A stretch of 64,000 nucleotides of DNA from Anaerolineales bacterium (GTDB lineage Bacteria > Chloroflexota > Anaerolineae > 4572-78 > J111). A program made the translations under genes and the position numbers. Position 1 is the stretch's first letter, and each line of letters starts with the position of its first letter. Below, one piece after another: positions 25,042 through 33,854 of the stretch. Where the stretch lies: NCBI GenBank assembly GCA_015075185.1, contig JABTUW010000005.1:310001-374000 (forward strand), written 5' to 3'. The notes under the pieces are model-generated. The model had not been told where the DNA came from. It saw only the letters and a list, made by a program, of their open reading frames with translations, and did no database searches.

Positions 25042-25695
25042 GTGGGTATAAAAACGCTGGCTGTTAATAAGTTAAGCCGGTGGCCCAACCACTGGTTAGC
25101 CACCCTCAACTTATTTTTCTTGATCTACGCGCTCCTGCCGGTTCTGGCCCCTATCTTACTGGTGATGGGCCGCGAGCAAATCGCTCACGCCATCTACTGG
25201 TTTTACAGCCACCTGTGCCACCAGTTGCCCTCTCATTCCCATTTCATCATGGGGGCGCAGGTAGCAATTTGCCAGCGCTGTCTGGCTATGTACGGTATGA
25301 TGGTGCTGTTCGGCCTGGCTTATGGCTTGATGCGCCGCCGGGTATGGCCGTTACATTTTCGCTGGTACCTGCTGTTCCTTATCCCGTTGGGGCTGGATGG
25401 CGGCCTGCAGTTTGTCAGCGAGCTGGTCAAGGCAGCGCCTTATCTTCTCTACTGGTTGTGGGGGATCGGCCTGCTGCTGATCGCCCTCCTGATCGTTACG
25501 CTGCGGCGGACCATCACCTGGCAGGGGCTGCTTTTTCTGGTGGCCGGCCCACTGGCCCTGGTTTACGTGCAGGTCTTTGGTTTCTATGAAAGCGATTGGC
25601 TGCGCCGCACCCTGACCGGTGTGGTTTTCGCCCTGGGTTCGGTCTGGCTGATTTATCCTCAACTGGAGGAAGGTTTTACCGATGTCCAGCAGTAA
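25042..25695 (+). CDS. DUF2085 family membrane protein
   Basis: The hydrophobic protein has five or six membrane helices. The family signature is two Cys groups: HLCHQLPSHSH, then ICQRCLAMYG. These may bind metal or form a redox site. I prefer the GTG at 25042, preceded by AGGA. An in-frame ATG at 24928 would add 38 residues (MLKCCRVVANNEH...) with no ribosome site, but it lies only 20 bases after the predicted transcript start, so it is possible. The gene overlaps the next one by 14 bases. Function is unknown. Confidence 0.75.
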   Translation: MGIKTLAVNKLSRWPNHWLATLNLFFLIYALLPVLAPILLVMGREQIAHAIYWFYSHLCHQLPSHSHFIMGAQVAICQRCLAMYGMMVLFGLAYGLMRRRVWPLHFRWYLLFLIPLGLDGGLQFVSELVKAAPYLLYWLWGIGLLLIALLIVTLRRTITWQGLLFLVAGPLALVYVQVFGFYESDWLRRTLTGVVFALGSVWLIYPQLEEGFTDVQQ

Positions 25696-26737
25696 ATTCA
25701 CCTTGAGAGAAATGCAGCCGGCGGACAGCCGCGCAGTTGCAGATTTAACGTCCGTCTCGGACGGTCTGCTGACGACGCGGTTTTTAATTGACGCCTATCT
25801 CGCCATCACCGAGGGGAGCGAGCATCGCACCGTAGGGGTTGTCGCCGAATGTGAAGGGTATGACGGCCTGGTCGGGATGGGCACGGTCAGGTTTGGGAGG
25901 GGACAATTTAACGGGCAACTGCTGCCTCTCGCCGGGCTGGATAATTTAAAGGTGCGCGAGGAATTCCGAGGGCAGGGGCTTGGTCGGCAGCTCGCCGAGT
26001 GGCGGGTGAAGCGGGCCAGAGCTGAATTTGGCGACGACGGGGTGATCATCACCGGCATGTTGAAGGACAACCACAGCTCACGGGCTGTGGCTAAGAAGTG
26101 GTGCCGCGAGTTTGTTGAGCCTTTCAACGTTGCCCTTGCCCCGGTGCGTACCCGTCCCCCTACAGCGATGACCGGCATTACCGTGCGTGAAGCGGAGCCG
26201 GAGGAATACGATGAATTTGCTATTCAACAGAACACCTTCTATCAAGAATACAATGGGTATGGTCCCATTGACGGCCATCAAGTGGCTGATCTGGTGAGCA
26301 AGTCCCCCCTCAACCAGCCGGTTTATCATTTCTTTGTGGCGGTAGATGCTGCCAACAATCTGTTAGCGGGGGCGCGAGCCTGGTACCGGGGCGCATACAA
26401 GGTTGATGTTATTACCAAACCGCCGCTGCCTTTGCGGTTGGTGAACGGAATTCTTCATTTACTGCCCTCCGATTATGTGATTCGTGACATTACCGTGCAA
26501 GGCTTGTGGTATCGGCCAGACCAACTCCCGGCGGCACAGTACCTGTGGGAGATGATGCGCTGGCTGTGCCGGGAGAACGGCACGACCCTGGCTATCGCCT
26601 TCGATCCCCGCGACCCTGCGCGAAAGGTGGTACGGCTTAAGCCCTGGCACCAACCCCGCCCTGAGATTGCGTTTGCCCTGCATGGCCCGGCCCTCATTGA
26701 CCGCAGCCGTTTGCTCTATCTTCTGGGCCGGGTATGA
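25682..26737 (+). CDS. GNAT family N-acetyltransferase
   Basis: The 351-residue protein begins with a GNAT domain (about 1-150): FTLREMQPADSRAVADL, then DNLKVREEFRGQGLGRQLAEW, the acetyl-CoA-binding motif A (R/Q-x-x-G-x-G/A), then DNHSSRAVAKKWCREF. The second half (ITVREAEPEEYDEFAIQ...) looks like a second, diverged GNAT fold. Substrate is unknown. The start overlaps the DUF2085 gene, implying translational coupling. Confidence 0.82.
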   Translation: MSSSKFTLREMQPADSRAVADLTSVSDGLLTTRFLIDAYLAITEGSEHRTVGVVAECEGYDGLVGMGTVRFGRGQFNGQLLPLAGLDNLKVREEFRGQGLGRQLAEWRVKRARAEFGDDGVIITGMLKDNHSSRAVAKKWCREFVEPFNVALAPVRTRPPTAMTGITVREAEPEEYDEFAIQQNTFYQEYNGYGPIDGHQVADLVSKSPLNQPVYHFFVAVDAANNLLAGARAWYRGAYKVDVITKPPLPLRLVNGILHLLPSDYVIRDITVQGLWYRPDQLPAAQYLWEMMRWLCRENGTTLAIAFDPRDPARKVVRLKPWHQPRPEIAFALHGPALIDRSRLLYLLGRV

Positions 26738-26799
26738 TAGAACGGCAACCTCGGAAACAGAGTTAAACAAGGCGAGGTTTATTTTTAGGAGAGATAAAA

Positions 26800-27372
26800 A
26801 TGGCTCAAAAACCGGCTGAAACGGATATTTACCAGATCAAAGTGACCCTGCGTAATAGCAAACCGCCGATCTGGCGGCGCATTCAGGTGCCGGGTGACAT
26901 CAACCTCGGCAAGCTGCATCGTATCCTGCAAGTAGTGATGGGCTGGACCGATTCTCATCTCCATCAATTTATTGTCCGGGGTGTCTATTATGGTGAGCCG
27001 CATCCTGACTATCGGGATATGGGCTGGGAGATGCATAACGAAAAACGGGCTAAGTTAAGCCAGATTGTACCCGGCGAGAAGTTCAAATTCATCTATGAGT
27101 ACGATTTTGGCGACAGTTGGCAGCACGACTTGTTGATAGAAAAGATTTTGCCGCCGGAGCCGGGCGTGCGGTATCCTATCTGCATAAAAGGCAAACGAGC
27201 CTGCCCGCCCGAGGACGTGGGCGGAGTGTGGGGGTATGGTGATTTCCTGATAGCCATTAGCGACCCCAACCATCCTGAACACGACGATATGCTTGAGTGG
27301 GCTGGCGGCGAGTTTGACCCCGAAGCTTTTGACCTGGACGAGGTGAATGAGGCATTGCGTTACATCCGCTGA
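26800..27372 (+). CDS. pRiA4b ORF-3-like protein
   Basis: The 190-residue protein has the pRiA4b ORF-3 / IS1096-passenger signatures: IYQIKVTLRNSKPPIWRRI, LHRILQVVMGWTDSHLHQF, YEYDFGDSWQHDLLIEK, YPICIKGKRACPPEDVGGVWGY and GEFDPEAFDLDEVN. The family is common on plasmids, transposons and chromosomes, with unknown biochemical role. No transposase is next to it here. AGGAGA precedes the ATG. Confidence 0.92.
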   Translation: MAQKPAETDIYQIKVTLRNSKPPIWRRIQVPGDINLGKLHRILQVVMGWTDSHLHQFIVRGVYYGEPHPDYRDMGWEMHNEKRAKLSQIVPGEKFKFIYEYDFGDSWQHDLLIEKILPPEPGVRYPICIKGKRACPPEDVGGVWGYGDFLIAISDPNHPEHDDMLEWAGGEFDPEAFDLDEVNEALRYIR

Positions 27373-27397
27373 TAGTAATATTATTGGGTTAGCACCA

Positions 27398-27453
27398 CAG
27401 GAACTCAGCGGAACTCAGAGAGACTCTTGAGACCCTGAGTTCCTTCAGTTCCT
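27398..27453. repeat. Inverted heptad-type repeat between convergent genes
   Basis: AGGAACTCAGCGGAACTCAG faces CTGAGTTCCTTCAGTTCCT. It spans the whole gap between two converging genes and could act as a bidirectional transcription stop, though it lacks a T tract. Confidence 0.55.
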
Positions 27454-28321
27454 ACGACTTCCCCTTTTTAGCTTGCGGCAAATAGAACTGCTGGCACTCT
27501 TTTTCCCGCCCACGGATAACCCGCTTACCGTCGAGTGGGCCACTCTTTTCGGTCACGACCGTACACTGCCCCTCCGGCCCATCCTTTTGATAGTAAATCA
27601 CCACCCAATCGTGGGTTTTGCCCAGCTCGTGGGCGCGGGCGGTATTGGAAAAGAGCGCGGTCATCACCCAGCCGTCGCGCTCGGCGCGCAGCAGAGGCAG
27701 CCAGGCCTCATTGTTGGGATTGAAACGCCGCGGGGCCAGCTTGGGCAGTTCACCCGCCTCGGCCCGCCGTCGGTATTCGCCATCCACGTCGAGCAGCAGA
27801 GCTACATCCGGTTCGGTTCCAGCCGCGCCGGTTGCCCCGGCGGAGTCGCCCAACAGCCCGGCCAAACTGTTATGCACAGCAGCCACGCGGCGAGGACCCA
27901 GGCCAAAGACCTGCTCCAACCGGCCAGCCTGGACCGCCTGCTCAAACTCTTTCAGAGAAGAAACCTCCAAGTGGCGGACAATCCGCTGGGCCAGCTTTTC
28001 GCCAATTCCGGGGATTTGCCGCAATAGTTCTTCAGGGGATTGTCGCGCCTGCAAGCCCTGCAAGTAGTCCGACCGGCCGGTTTCGATGAACTCAAAGATC
28101 GTCGTTGCCAGCCCCTGGCCAATCCCTTCCAGCCGCAACAGCGCCGAAGCTCCTTCAGCGTGCACTATTTCGGTCAGCGGCGTGGCGCTGGCCCGCACAC
28201 TTTTAGCCCCGTGGCGGAATGCCTGGATGCGATAAGGGTTGTCATCCTGCTGTTCCAGCAAGTCGGCAATCTGTTCCAGTAAATGGGCAATGTCGTCATT
28301 GCTTGGCGCTCGAATCGGCAT
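27452..28321 (-). CDS. Helix-hairpin-helix DNA-binding protein (PolX N-terminal-like)
   Basis: The 289-residue protein starts at the ATG at 28321, seven bases after AGGA. Residues ~8-75 match the N-terminal 8-kDa-like domain of family X DNA polymerases (HLLEQIADLLEQQDDNPYRIQAFR). Two helix-hairpin-helix motifs follow (LEGIGQGLATTIFEFIETG; IPGIGEKLAQRIV and FGLGPRRVAAV). The polymerase palm and PHP domains are absent. Instead there is a ~130-residue C-terminal domain (PKLAPRRFNPNNEAWLPLL...DWVVIYYQKDGPEGQCTVV) that I do not recognise. It probably binds DNA ends or gaps in repair. Confidence 0.85.
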   Translation of the reverse strand: MPIRAPSNDDIAHLLEQIADLLEQQDDNPYRIQAFRHGAKSVRASATPLTEIVHAEGASALLRLEGIGQGLATTIFEFIETGRSDYLQGLQARQSPEELLRQIPGIGEKLAQRIVRHLEVSSLKEFEQAVQAGRLEQVFGLGPRRVAAVHNSLAGLLGDSAGATGAAGTEPDVALLLDVDGEYRRRAEAGELPKLAPRRFNPNNEAWLPLLRAERDGWVMTALFSNTARAHELGKTHDWVVIYYQKDGPEGQCTVVTEKSGPLDGKRVIRGREKECQQFYLPQAKKGKS

Positions 28322-28635
28322 CGGCGTTTCCTTTATACCTGAGCAAACAAATTGTTGTGGCTCTCCCCGCTCTAAAGAAACGGGGCTTTTAGGGATTGAA
28401 TACCCATGTTTTACCCAAAATGAGCAAATTATCAAATATGAGTAAAGAAATGACCCAAGCCACTCAGCAGCAGGGGTTAACCCTTATGAAGGATAAAACG
28501 AATTGAGCGTAAATTAATAATAGAATTCCTACCGCTAAAATCGGGAACTTTTTCCCGTTGTAGAACGTCTATCTAATGGCGCAGCCACACCTGCGTCGGC
28601 TCATTAACATTTAAACATAGTGGAGGAGGTTAATT
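28322..28635. other. Divergent intergenic gap
   Basis: This is the upstream region for both the helix-hairpin-helix gene (minus) and the PA14/SH3 gene (plus). An AT-rich stretch around 28500-28535 may hold promoter elements, but I cannot fix boxes with good spacing. No gene or clear repeat is seen. Confidence 0.35.
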
Positions 28636-29784
28636 ATGCTCAAACACGCGGGTATCCTGTTCGGGTTGCTTATGGCCTTGGCGCTGACCGGCACAGCCTC
28701 GGCTCAAGACGGGCCAATTACGCCCCAGCACACCGACCCCACCTGGCAAGTGGCCTATTGGAACAATACCAGCCTGTCTGGTCCGCCGGTACTGCAGCGC
28801 ACCGACACTGCCTTGAATTTCGATTGGGGCGGGGGTTCCCCTGCATCCGGCGTCAATGCCGATCAATTCTCGGCCCGCTGGCTGCGCTATATTGACGTGT
28901 CGCCCGGCACTTACCAGTTAACCGTAACCGCAGATGACGGGATTCGGGTTTGGGTAGACGAGGAACTGCTCATTGACCAGTGGCGGGAGCAGGGGCCGAC
29001 CACCTACACCGCGCAAAAGTACCTGGGACCGGGACACCATCTGGTGCGGGTGGAATATTTTGAGAATTTTGGCGGCGCTGTCGTCAGGTTGTCTTACGCC
29101 CTGGCTTCCCAGCCTCCTCCACCGCCGCCACCGACTCAGCCAATTACCGGCTGGCGAGGGGAATATTTCAACAACAAATCCCTCAGCGGCCCGCCGGCCG
29201 TGGTGCGCGATGAGCACCGGATTGACTACAACTGGGGCGGCGGCTCGCCTGCCCCAGGCTGGATTGACGCCGACGGTTTCTCGGTGCGTTGGAGCCGCTC
29301 GGTTGATCTGCCCGCGGGGGATTATCGCTTCATCATGACCGTAGATGACGGGGCCAGGCTCTTTGTCAACGGCCACCTGCTCATTGACGCCTGGAAAGTT
29401 CAAACGCCGCGGACTTACAGCGGCGACATTTACTTACCCGGCGGGCCGGTCACTGCCCAGATGGAATATTATGAGAACACCGGCGGCGCGGTGGCCCAGC
29501 TCACCTGGACCTCGGCCAGCAGCAGCCCGCCCCCGCCAGCCCCACCACCCTCAACCGAGGCCTGGGGATATGTCACCGCCAACCGGTTGAATGTTCGCTC
29601 CGGCCCCAGTTTGTATTACCCGGTCATGGGCTGGGTCTATCGAGGTGAGCAAGTGCGTTTGCTGGGGCGCACTTACGATGGTACGTGGCTCAGAGTGCAG
29701 GCCGGCTATAATTTCCGCGGCTGGGTTTCTGGTTACTATATTCGAAGCAATGTGCCTATCTTTAATTTGCCGGTAGTCCAATAG
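28636..29784 (+). CDS. Secreted protein with two PA14-like domains and an SH3 domain
   Basis: The 382-residue protein has a clear signal peptide (ILFGLLMALALTGTASA, cut before QDG). Two PA14-like modules follow, residues ~32-155 and ~170-300, each with AYWNN/EYFNN, FDWGGGSP/YNWGGGSP, FSARW/FSVRW, TADDGIRVWVD/TVDDGARLFVN and the Y.N.GGAV ending. Pro-rich linkers separate them. A bacterial SH3 domain (RLNVRSGPSLYYPVMGWV) ends the protein. PA14 usually binds carbohydrate and SH3 binds cell wall, so a surface-attachment role is likely. AGGAGG lies five bases before the ATG. Confidence 0.9.
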   Translation: MLKHAGILFGLLMALALTGTASAQDGPITPQHTDPTWQVAYWNNTSLSGPPVLQRTDTALNFDWGGGSPASGVNADQFSARWLRYIDVSPGTYQLTVTADDGIRVWVDEELLIDQWREQGPTTYTAQKYLGPGHHLVRVEYFENFGGAVVRLSYALASQPPPPPPPTQPITGWRGEYFNNKSLSGPPAVVRDEHRIDYNWGGGSPAPGWIDADGFSVRWSRSVDLPAGDYRFIMTVDDGARLFVNGHLLIDAWKVQTPRTYSGDIYLPGGPVTAQMEYYENTGGAVAQLTWTSASSSPPPPAPPPSTEAWGYVTANRLNVRSGPSLYYPVMGWVYRGEQVRLLGRTYDGTWLRVQAGYNFRGWVSGYYIRSNVPIFNLPVVQ

Positions 29785-29880
29785 AAAACTGAACCCGAAA
29801 CTTCAAAATAACGCAAAAAACGCGAAAGTTAAGCTAAAACTCTAGCCGTAATAGCCAACTGCCCTTCCAGGATCATGATT

Positions 29881-29954
29881 TACCGCCGAGTACGCTGAGA
29901 TCGCAGAGAATTTCTTGTTAAATCTCAGCGGCCTCGGCGCTCTCTGCGGTGAGA
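29881..29954. repeat. Inverted short repeat (CGCTGAGATCGCAGAGA family)
   Basis: ACCGCCGAGTACGCTGAGAT and CGCAGAGAA face AATCTCAGCGGCCTCGGCGC and TCTCTGCGGTGA. It lies between convergent genes. Confidence 0.55.
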
Positions 29955-30057
29955 TATAGGATGCTTGAAATGGGGGGTTGGCATAAGATAGACAGGCCGG
30001 GTAAGGCCAAGATTTCGCGTTTTTTGTTGATTTCGTCCTATCGTAGTTCAAACTGCC

Positions 30058-31107
30058 TTACGCCAGTTGCTCCCAATCCAAAATAACCCCGACGGCGGCT
30101 GAGCGGTCTTGCAGCAGCCCTAGATAGGTTTCCGGCGCTTGCAGCGGCGAAATCCGGTGCGTCACCAGATCCTTGACGTTCATGCGCCCGCGCAGTAGAT
30201 AATCAAAGAAGACGCCGCTCATCTCCTCCACCGACCAGGGGGTGTATTCTGTCCGTTTGTCCGGGACCTGGTAGCCGTGAATGCCCAGGATAGCAATAGA
30301 TTTGAAGACCACGCCCGGCCCCAAATGCTGCTGGCTGGGGATCGGGGTATCGCCCAGCAGCAACAGCCGGCCCAGGCGGCGCACCAGTTGGATAGCCGGG
30401 GATAACACCGCCGGATGTCCGGTCACTTCAAAGACGACATCCAGCATCCAGCCGCTGGTAATCTCCCGCACCGGGTCCAGCGCATCCTGAGCGCTGAGTT
30501 GCAGGGTGTGGGTTGCCCCATGCTGGCGGGCCAGTTCCAGGCGATGGGCCACCGGGTCAATGGCGATGATCCGGCGCGCGCCCGCCGCGGCCAGATATTG
30601 CGTGACCAACTGCCCCAAAATACCCAGGCCAATCACCCCCACCGTTTCGCCAAACTGAAACTCGGCCCGGCGGACCGCACTCTGGGTCGTTACGGCCAGA
30701 CTGCGCCAGGTGCCTTCCTCGCTGCTGATGCCATCGGACAAGATGTAAATGCCGATGCCGAGAGGAATGTCGTATCGTTTTTCCAGGTGTTCCACCTGCA
30801 CTTTGTAATACTGCTGGTGCAGGCCATAGTTGGCAATGCGGTCGCCTTCTTTGACACTTTTGACCCCTTTGCCAACCTCAAGGACCCGCCCAACCATGCT
30901 GTAGCCCGGTCGAAAAGGGTATTTGACCCAGTCAAACCAGTTTGTGCCGGGGTCCGTCTGCCCCCGCAGGCAGTGCAGCTCGGTTCCAATGCTAATCAGC
31001 GATTTTTCTGCTTTGCACAGGATTTCTCCCTCCTGGGGCGGCTCAATCTCTTCTTCCCAAACGGCGACTTCCTGCGCTTTGGGGTAGACCACGTATTTTG
31101 ACTTCAT
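30058..31107 (-). CDS. Medium-chain dehydrogenase/reductase (zinc-binding alcohol dehydrogenase-like)
   Basis: The 349-residue protein starts at the ATG at 31107. The Rossmann motif VGVIGLGILGQLVTQYLA is followed by IIAIDPVAHRLELARQHGA, typical of NAD(P)-dependent sugar alcohol dehydrogenases. The N-terminal catalytic part has KSLISIGTELHCLRGQ, where classical members have a catalytic zinc Cys; here Ser-x-Gly-Thr-Glu is present, as in the BchC-like and related zinc-poor branch. It is the last gene of the carbohydrate operon, so it probably oxidises a sugar or polyol intermediate. Confidence 0.85.
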   Translation of the reverse strand: MKSKYVVYPKAQEVAVWEEEIEPPQEGEILCKAEKSLISIGTELHCLRGQTDPGTNWFDWVKYPFRPGYSMVGRVLEVGKGVKSVKEGDRIANYGLHQQYYKVQVEHLEKRYDIPLGIGIYILSDGISSEEGTWRSLAVTTQSAVRRAEFQFGETVGVIGLGILGQLVTQYLAAAGARRIIAIDPVAHRLELARQHGATHTLQLSAQDALDPVREITSGWMLDVVFEVTGHPAVLSPAIQLVRRLGRLLLLGDTPIPSQQHLGPGVVFKSIAILGIHGYQVPDKRTEYTPWSVEEMSGVFFDYLLRGRMNVKDLVTHRISPLQAPETYLGLLQDRSAAVGVILDWEQLA

Positions 31108-31130
31108 GGCGTTTACCTGCTTTCCTCTCA

Positions 31131-31182
31131 CGATACGTGATGCGTGATACGTAAGGAATTCTTGTCACGTATCACGCATCAT
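31131..31182. repeat. Inverted repeat (TGATGCGTGATACGT)
   Basis: TGATGCGTGATACGT (31138-31152) and ACGTATCACGCATCA (31167-31181) are a perfect 15-bp inverted pair with a 14-base loop. It lies between the kinase and dehydrogenase genes and may act as an mRNA stabiliser or partial stop. Confidence 0.65.
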
Positions 31183-31218
31183 CCCATTTGATTGATTAAA
31201 ATCTTGGAGCTAATCAAA

Positions 31219-32757
31219 TTACCCAAACCGTTCGGCGAGGCGGTGCATTTCCTCGCGGGTCTGGCGGTAGAGGCGGTGGTAAATTTCATATAACTCAGCA
31301 TAAACGGAAGCGGTTTGAGCATCAGGCTCGATCACCTTAGCCAGCTTGACCCACTGCTGCTTGAGGGGCTGAGAATCGTGAAAGATACCAGTGGCGTAGC
31401 CGGCCAGGTAGGCGTCGCCGTAGGCTGCGCCGAGGGTGCGCTCCGGCACATCCTGCGGCATGCCGGTCACATCGCTGCAAATTTGCAGCCACAGCGCATC
31501 TTGCGCCCCGCCGCCCACCGCCACCAGGCGTTTCGGCATTGCCCCCACGCTGGCCATCGTCTCGATGTTGTGGCGCAGGCCATAGGCAATGCCCTCCAGA
31601 CAGCTCCGGTAAAGATGCGCCCGGCGGTGGGTAAGCGTGAGTCCCATAATCAGGCCGCGCGCGTGGGGGTCATTGATCGGCGTGCGCTCGCCACTGAAAT
31701 AGGGCAGGGTAATCAAACCGGCGCTGCCAGCAGGGGTAGCAGCCGCCTGCTGGCTCAACTGCTGGTAGGCGCTGGCCCCTGTTTGCCGTTCAAGCTCAAG
31801 CTCATGCTGGGCGAACTCATCACGGAACCACTGGATCAGCGCGCCGGAGGTGGACATGCCCGCGGCCAGGGCAGCCTGGCCCGGCACGCAGTAAACCGAA
31901 GCCCACAGGCTGGGATGCCGCCGGTAGGTATCCAGGGCCTGGATCAGGAACATGGTTGTCCCGTACATAACCATCATATCGCCGGGGTCAATCGCCCCGG
32001 CGCTGATGGCCTCGGCGGCGGCATCGGCGGTGCCCACGGCGACCGGCAGCCCTTCCGGCAGGCCGGTTTCCGCGGCCGCCTGCCGGGTGACGACTCCGGC
32101 AGCCTCGGTAGACCAGGCCGTTTCCGGCAGCCACTCCAGCGGACAAATTGGCTCGACCAATTCCGGCTCCCAGCGCAGCTCCTGCACGTTGAAGAACGGG
32201 GTGAAATAGGGCGCGACATAGTTATCAACCACAAAACGGCCGGTCAGCCGGTAGACAAGGTAAGTGGCCGCCGTTACAATTTTACGGGTGCGCCCGTAAA
32301 GTTCCGGCTCGTGCCGTTTGAACCACAAGACCTTGGGGCCGACCGATTGGGAGGTCAAGAACTGGCCGGTAATCTCGTAGATGCGTTCCTGGCCCAACTG
32401 CCCGGTCAGTTCGTCAATTTCCGCTGCCGCGCGGGTATCAATTCCGTACAGGATAGACGGGCGCAGCGGCCGGTACTGCTCGTCCAGCGGCAGCATGGTT
32501 GGGGCGATGGCGCTGCAGCCCACCCCCGCCAGTTGCCCCGGTTTGAGGGACACCTGCCGGAGCAGCGCCCGCGAAATGAGGCAAAAATCATGCCACCAGA
32601 CGGCGTCGGCATCATGTTCCGCCCAGCCGGGGCGAGGGAGGTCGAAATCATGCGCCGTGGTCTGTTCAGCCAGCACTTCGCCATCTAGTGTTACCAGCAC
32701 CCCTTTCGATCCCGAGGTGCCAATGTCTATGCCCATCAAGACCCGATCATCACTCAT
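31219..32757 (-). CDS. FGGY-family carbohydrate kinase (xylulokinase-like)
   Basis: The 512-residue ATP-dependent kinase has MGIDIGTSGSKGVLVTLDG at the N-terminal phosphate-binding loop, GWAEHDADAVWW, the adenosine-side loop MMVMYGTTMFL, SGERTPINDPHARGLIMGL and the C-terminal LVAVGGGAQDALWLQICSDVTG. This set is closest to xylulokinase-like members, but substrate cannot be fixed by eye. It should phosphorylate the imported sugar or polyol after oxidation by the dehydrogenases of the operon. Confidence 0.92.
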   Translation of the reverse strand: MSDDRVLMGIDIGTSGSKGVLVTLDGEVLAEQTTAHDFDLPRPGWAEHDADAVWWHDFCLISRALLRQVSLKPGQLAGVGCSAIAPTMLPLDEQYRPLRPSILYGIDTRAAAEIDELTGQLGQERIYEITGQFLTSQSVGPKVLWFKRHEPELYGRTRKIVTAATYLVYRLTGRFVVDNYVAPYFTPFFNVQELRWEPELVEPICPLEWLPETAWSTEAAGVVTRQAAAETGLPEGLPVAVGTADAAAEAISAGAIDPGDMMVMYGTTMFLIQALDTYRRHPSLWASVYCVPGQAALAAGMSTSGALIQWFRDEFAQHELELERQTGASAYQQLSQQAAATPAGSAGLITLPYFSGERTPINDPHARGLIMGLTLTHRRAHLYRSCLEGIAYGLRHNIETMASVGAMPKRLVAVGGGAQDALWLQICSDVTGMPQDVPERTLGAAYGDAYLAGYATGIFHDSQPLKQQWVKLAKVIEPDAQTASVYAELYEIYHRLYRQTREEMHRLAERFG

Positions 32758-32783
32758 GATCTACTTCTTTCTACTCAACATCC

Positions 32784-32816
32784 AGACCCTAAAGGTCTTA
32801 AAGACCTTTAGGGTCT
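32784..32816. terminator. 16-bp perfect palindrome between dehydrogenase and kinase genes
   Basis: AGACCCTAAAGGTCTT (32784-32799) and AAGACCTTTAGGGTCT (32801-32816) pair perfectly around one base. There is no T tract, so it more likely sets relative mRNA levels within the operon than ends it. It may be a dispersed repeat. Confidence 0.5.
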
Positions 32817-32821
32817 CCGGA

Positions 32822-33847
32822 CTACAAATCCACCGGCCTGCCACTCCGGGCCGACTCCGTGATAGCGGTCAGCACGCGGGTGACCAGGAGACCATCCTCG
32901 CCGGTAGCCACGACGGGGCGATCATACACCACGGCGTCCACAAAGCGGGCGATGGCTTCCAGGACAAAACCGTAGGGGCGGGGCGAGTCCGCGCTGACGA
33001 GGCCGAAGACATCGGGCAAAACGGCCTTTTCCTGGCCGAACTGCTGTACGGCGCGGTGGTCGGAGGTATTAACGTAAAACGAGCCTTTGCTGCCCAGGAT
33101 CTCGAACTTGAAATTGAAGACATTCGGCTCGGTTTCGGGCAAGAACCAGGCGTTTTCCAGGGTTACTACTGCGCCCTGCTTAAATTCGACAATCGCCACA
33201 TGCAAATCGGGTACGTCTACCCCCAGTTCTTGCAAGATGCCGGAACGGCTGACGGCGTAGACCCGCCTGGGTTCATCTTCCAGCAGCCAGTGGGCCATGT
33301 CGGTGGTGTGGCTGGCCAGGAACCACAAGGCCGAACTTTGACTGGCCCAGGGCAGCATTTGGGTGGCGACAAAGGTCGTGTTGCTCAGGCGGGCGTAGAT
33401 GTAAGTTGGTTTGCCCAATTCACCGCTGGCAACGGCTTCTTTGGCCTTGACGAAGGGCGGGCTGATCCGGTTATGGAAATCTACCATCAGCTTCACCCCC
33501 GCTTTGCGCACCGCGTTGACAATGGCTTCGGCATCGGCTACCGTCGTCGCCAGCGGTTTCTCCACTAAAATATGTTTGCCCGCCTCGGCGGCGGCCACGG
33601 CAATCTCACGGTGGGCAAAGTCCGGCGTGGCAATCGAGACGGCCTTGATCTCCGGGTTTTCCAGGAGCTGGCGGTAATCCGTGTAAACAGCCGCCGCGCC
33701 GTACTTTTCGCCAATCTCGGCGGCGCGCGCTTCATTTAAATCGCACACGGCGACCAATTTTGCCGGGGGCATGTTGGCGTAAACGTGGGCGTGCCACGCC
33801 CCGCCGACAATGCCCGTTCCAATAACGCCAAATCCAACAGGTTCCAT
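32822..33847 (-). CDS. Gfo/Idh/MocA family oxidoreductase
   Basis: The 341-residue protein has the Rossmann start VGFGVIGTGIVGGAWHAHVYA, the family signature HILVEKPLATTVADAEAIV with the catalytic-region Lys (residue ~95), and MVDFHNRISP. It oxidises a sugar or polyol with NAD(P). It lies 7 bases after the ABC permease gene and is in the operon that also encodes a kinase and a second dehydrogenase. Confidence 0.93.
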   Translation of the reverse strand: MEPVGFGVIGTGIVGGAWHAHVYANMPPAKLVAVCDLNEARAAEIGEKYGAAAVYTDYRQLLENPEIKAVSIATPDFAHREIAVAAAEAGKHILVEKPLATTVADAEAIVNAVRKAGVKLMVDFHNRISPPFVKAKEAVASGELGKPTYIYARLSNTTFVATQMLPWASQSSALWFLASHTTDMAHWLLEDEPRRVYAVSRSGILQELGVDVPDLHVAIVEFKQGAVVTLENAWFLPETEPNVFNFKFEILGSKGSFYVNTSDHRAVQQFGQEKAVLPDVFGLVSADSPRPYGFVLEAIARFVDAVVYDRPVVATGEDGLLVTRVLTAITESARSGRPVDL

Positions 33848-33854
33848 AAGAATT

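Noticed and set aside
26800..27372. pRiA4b ORF-3-like gene as evidence of a mobile element
   Set aside because: The family is common on chromosomes; no transposase, terminal repeats or composition change is seen here.
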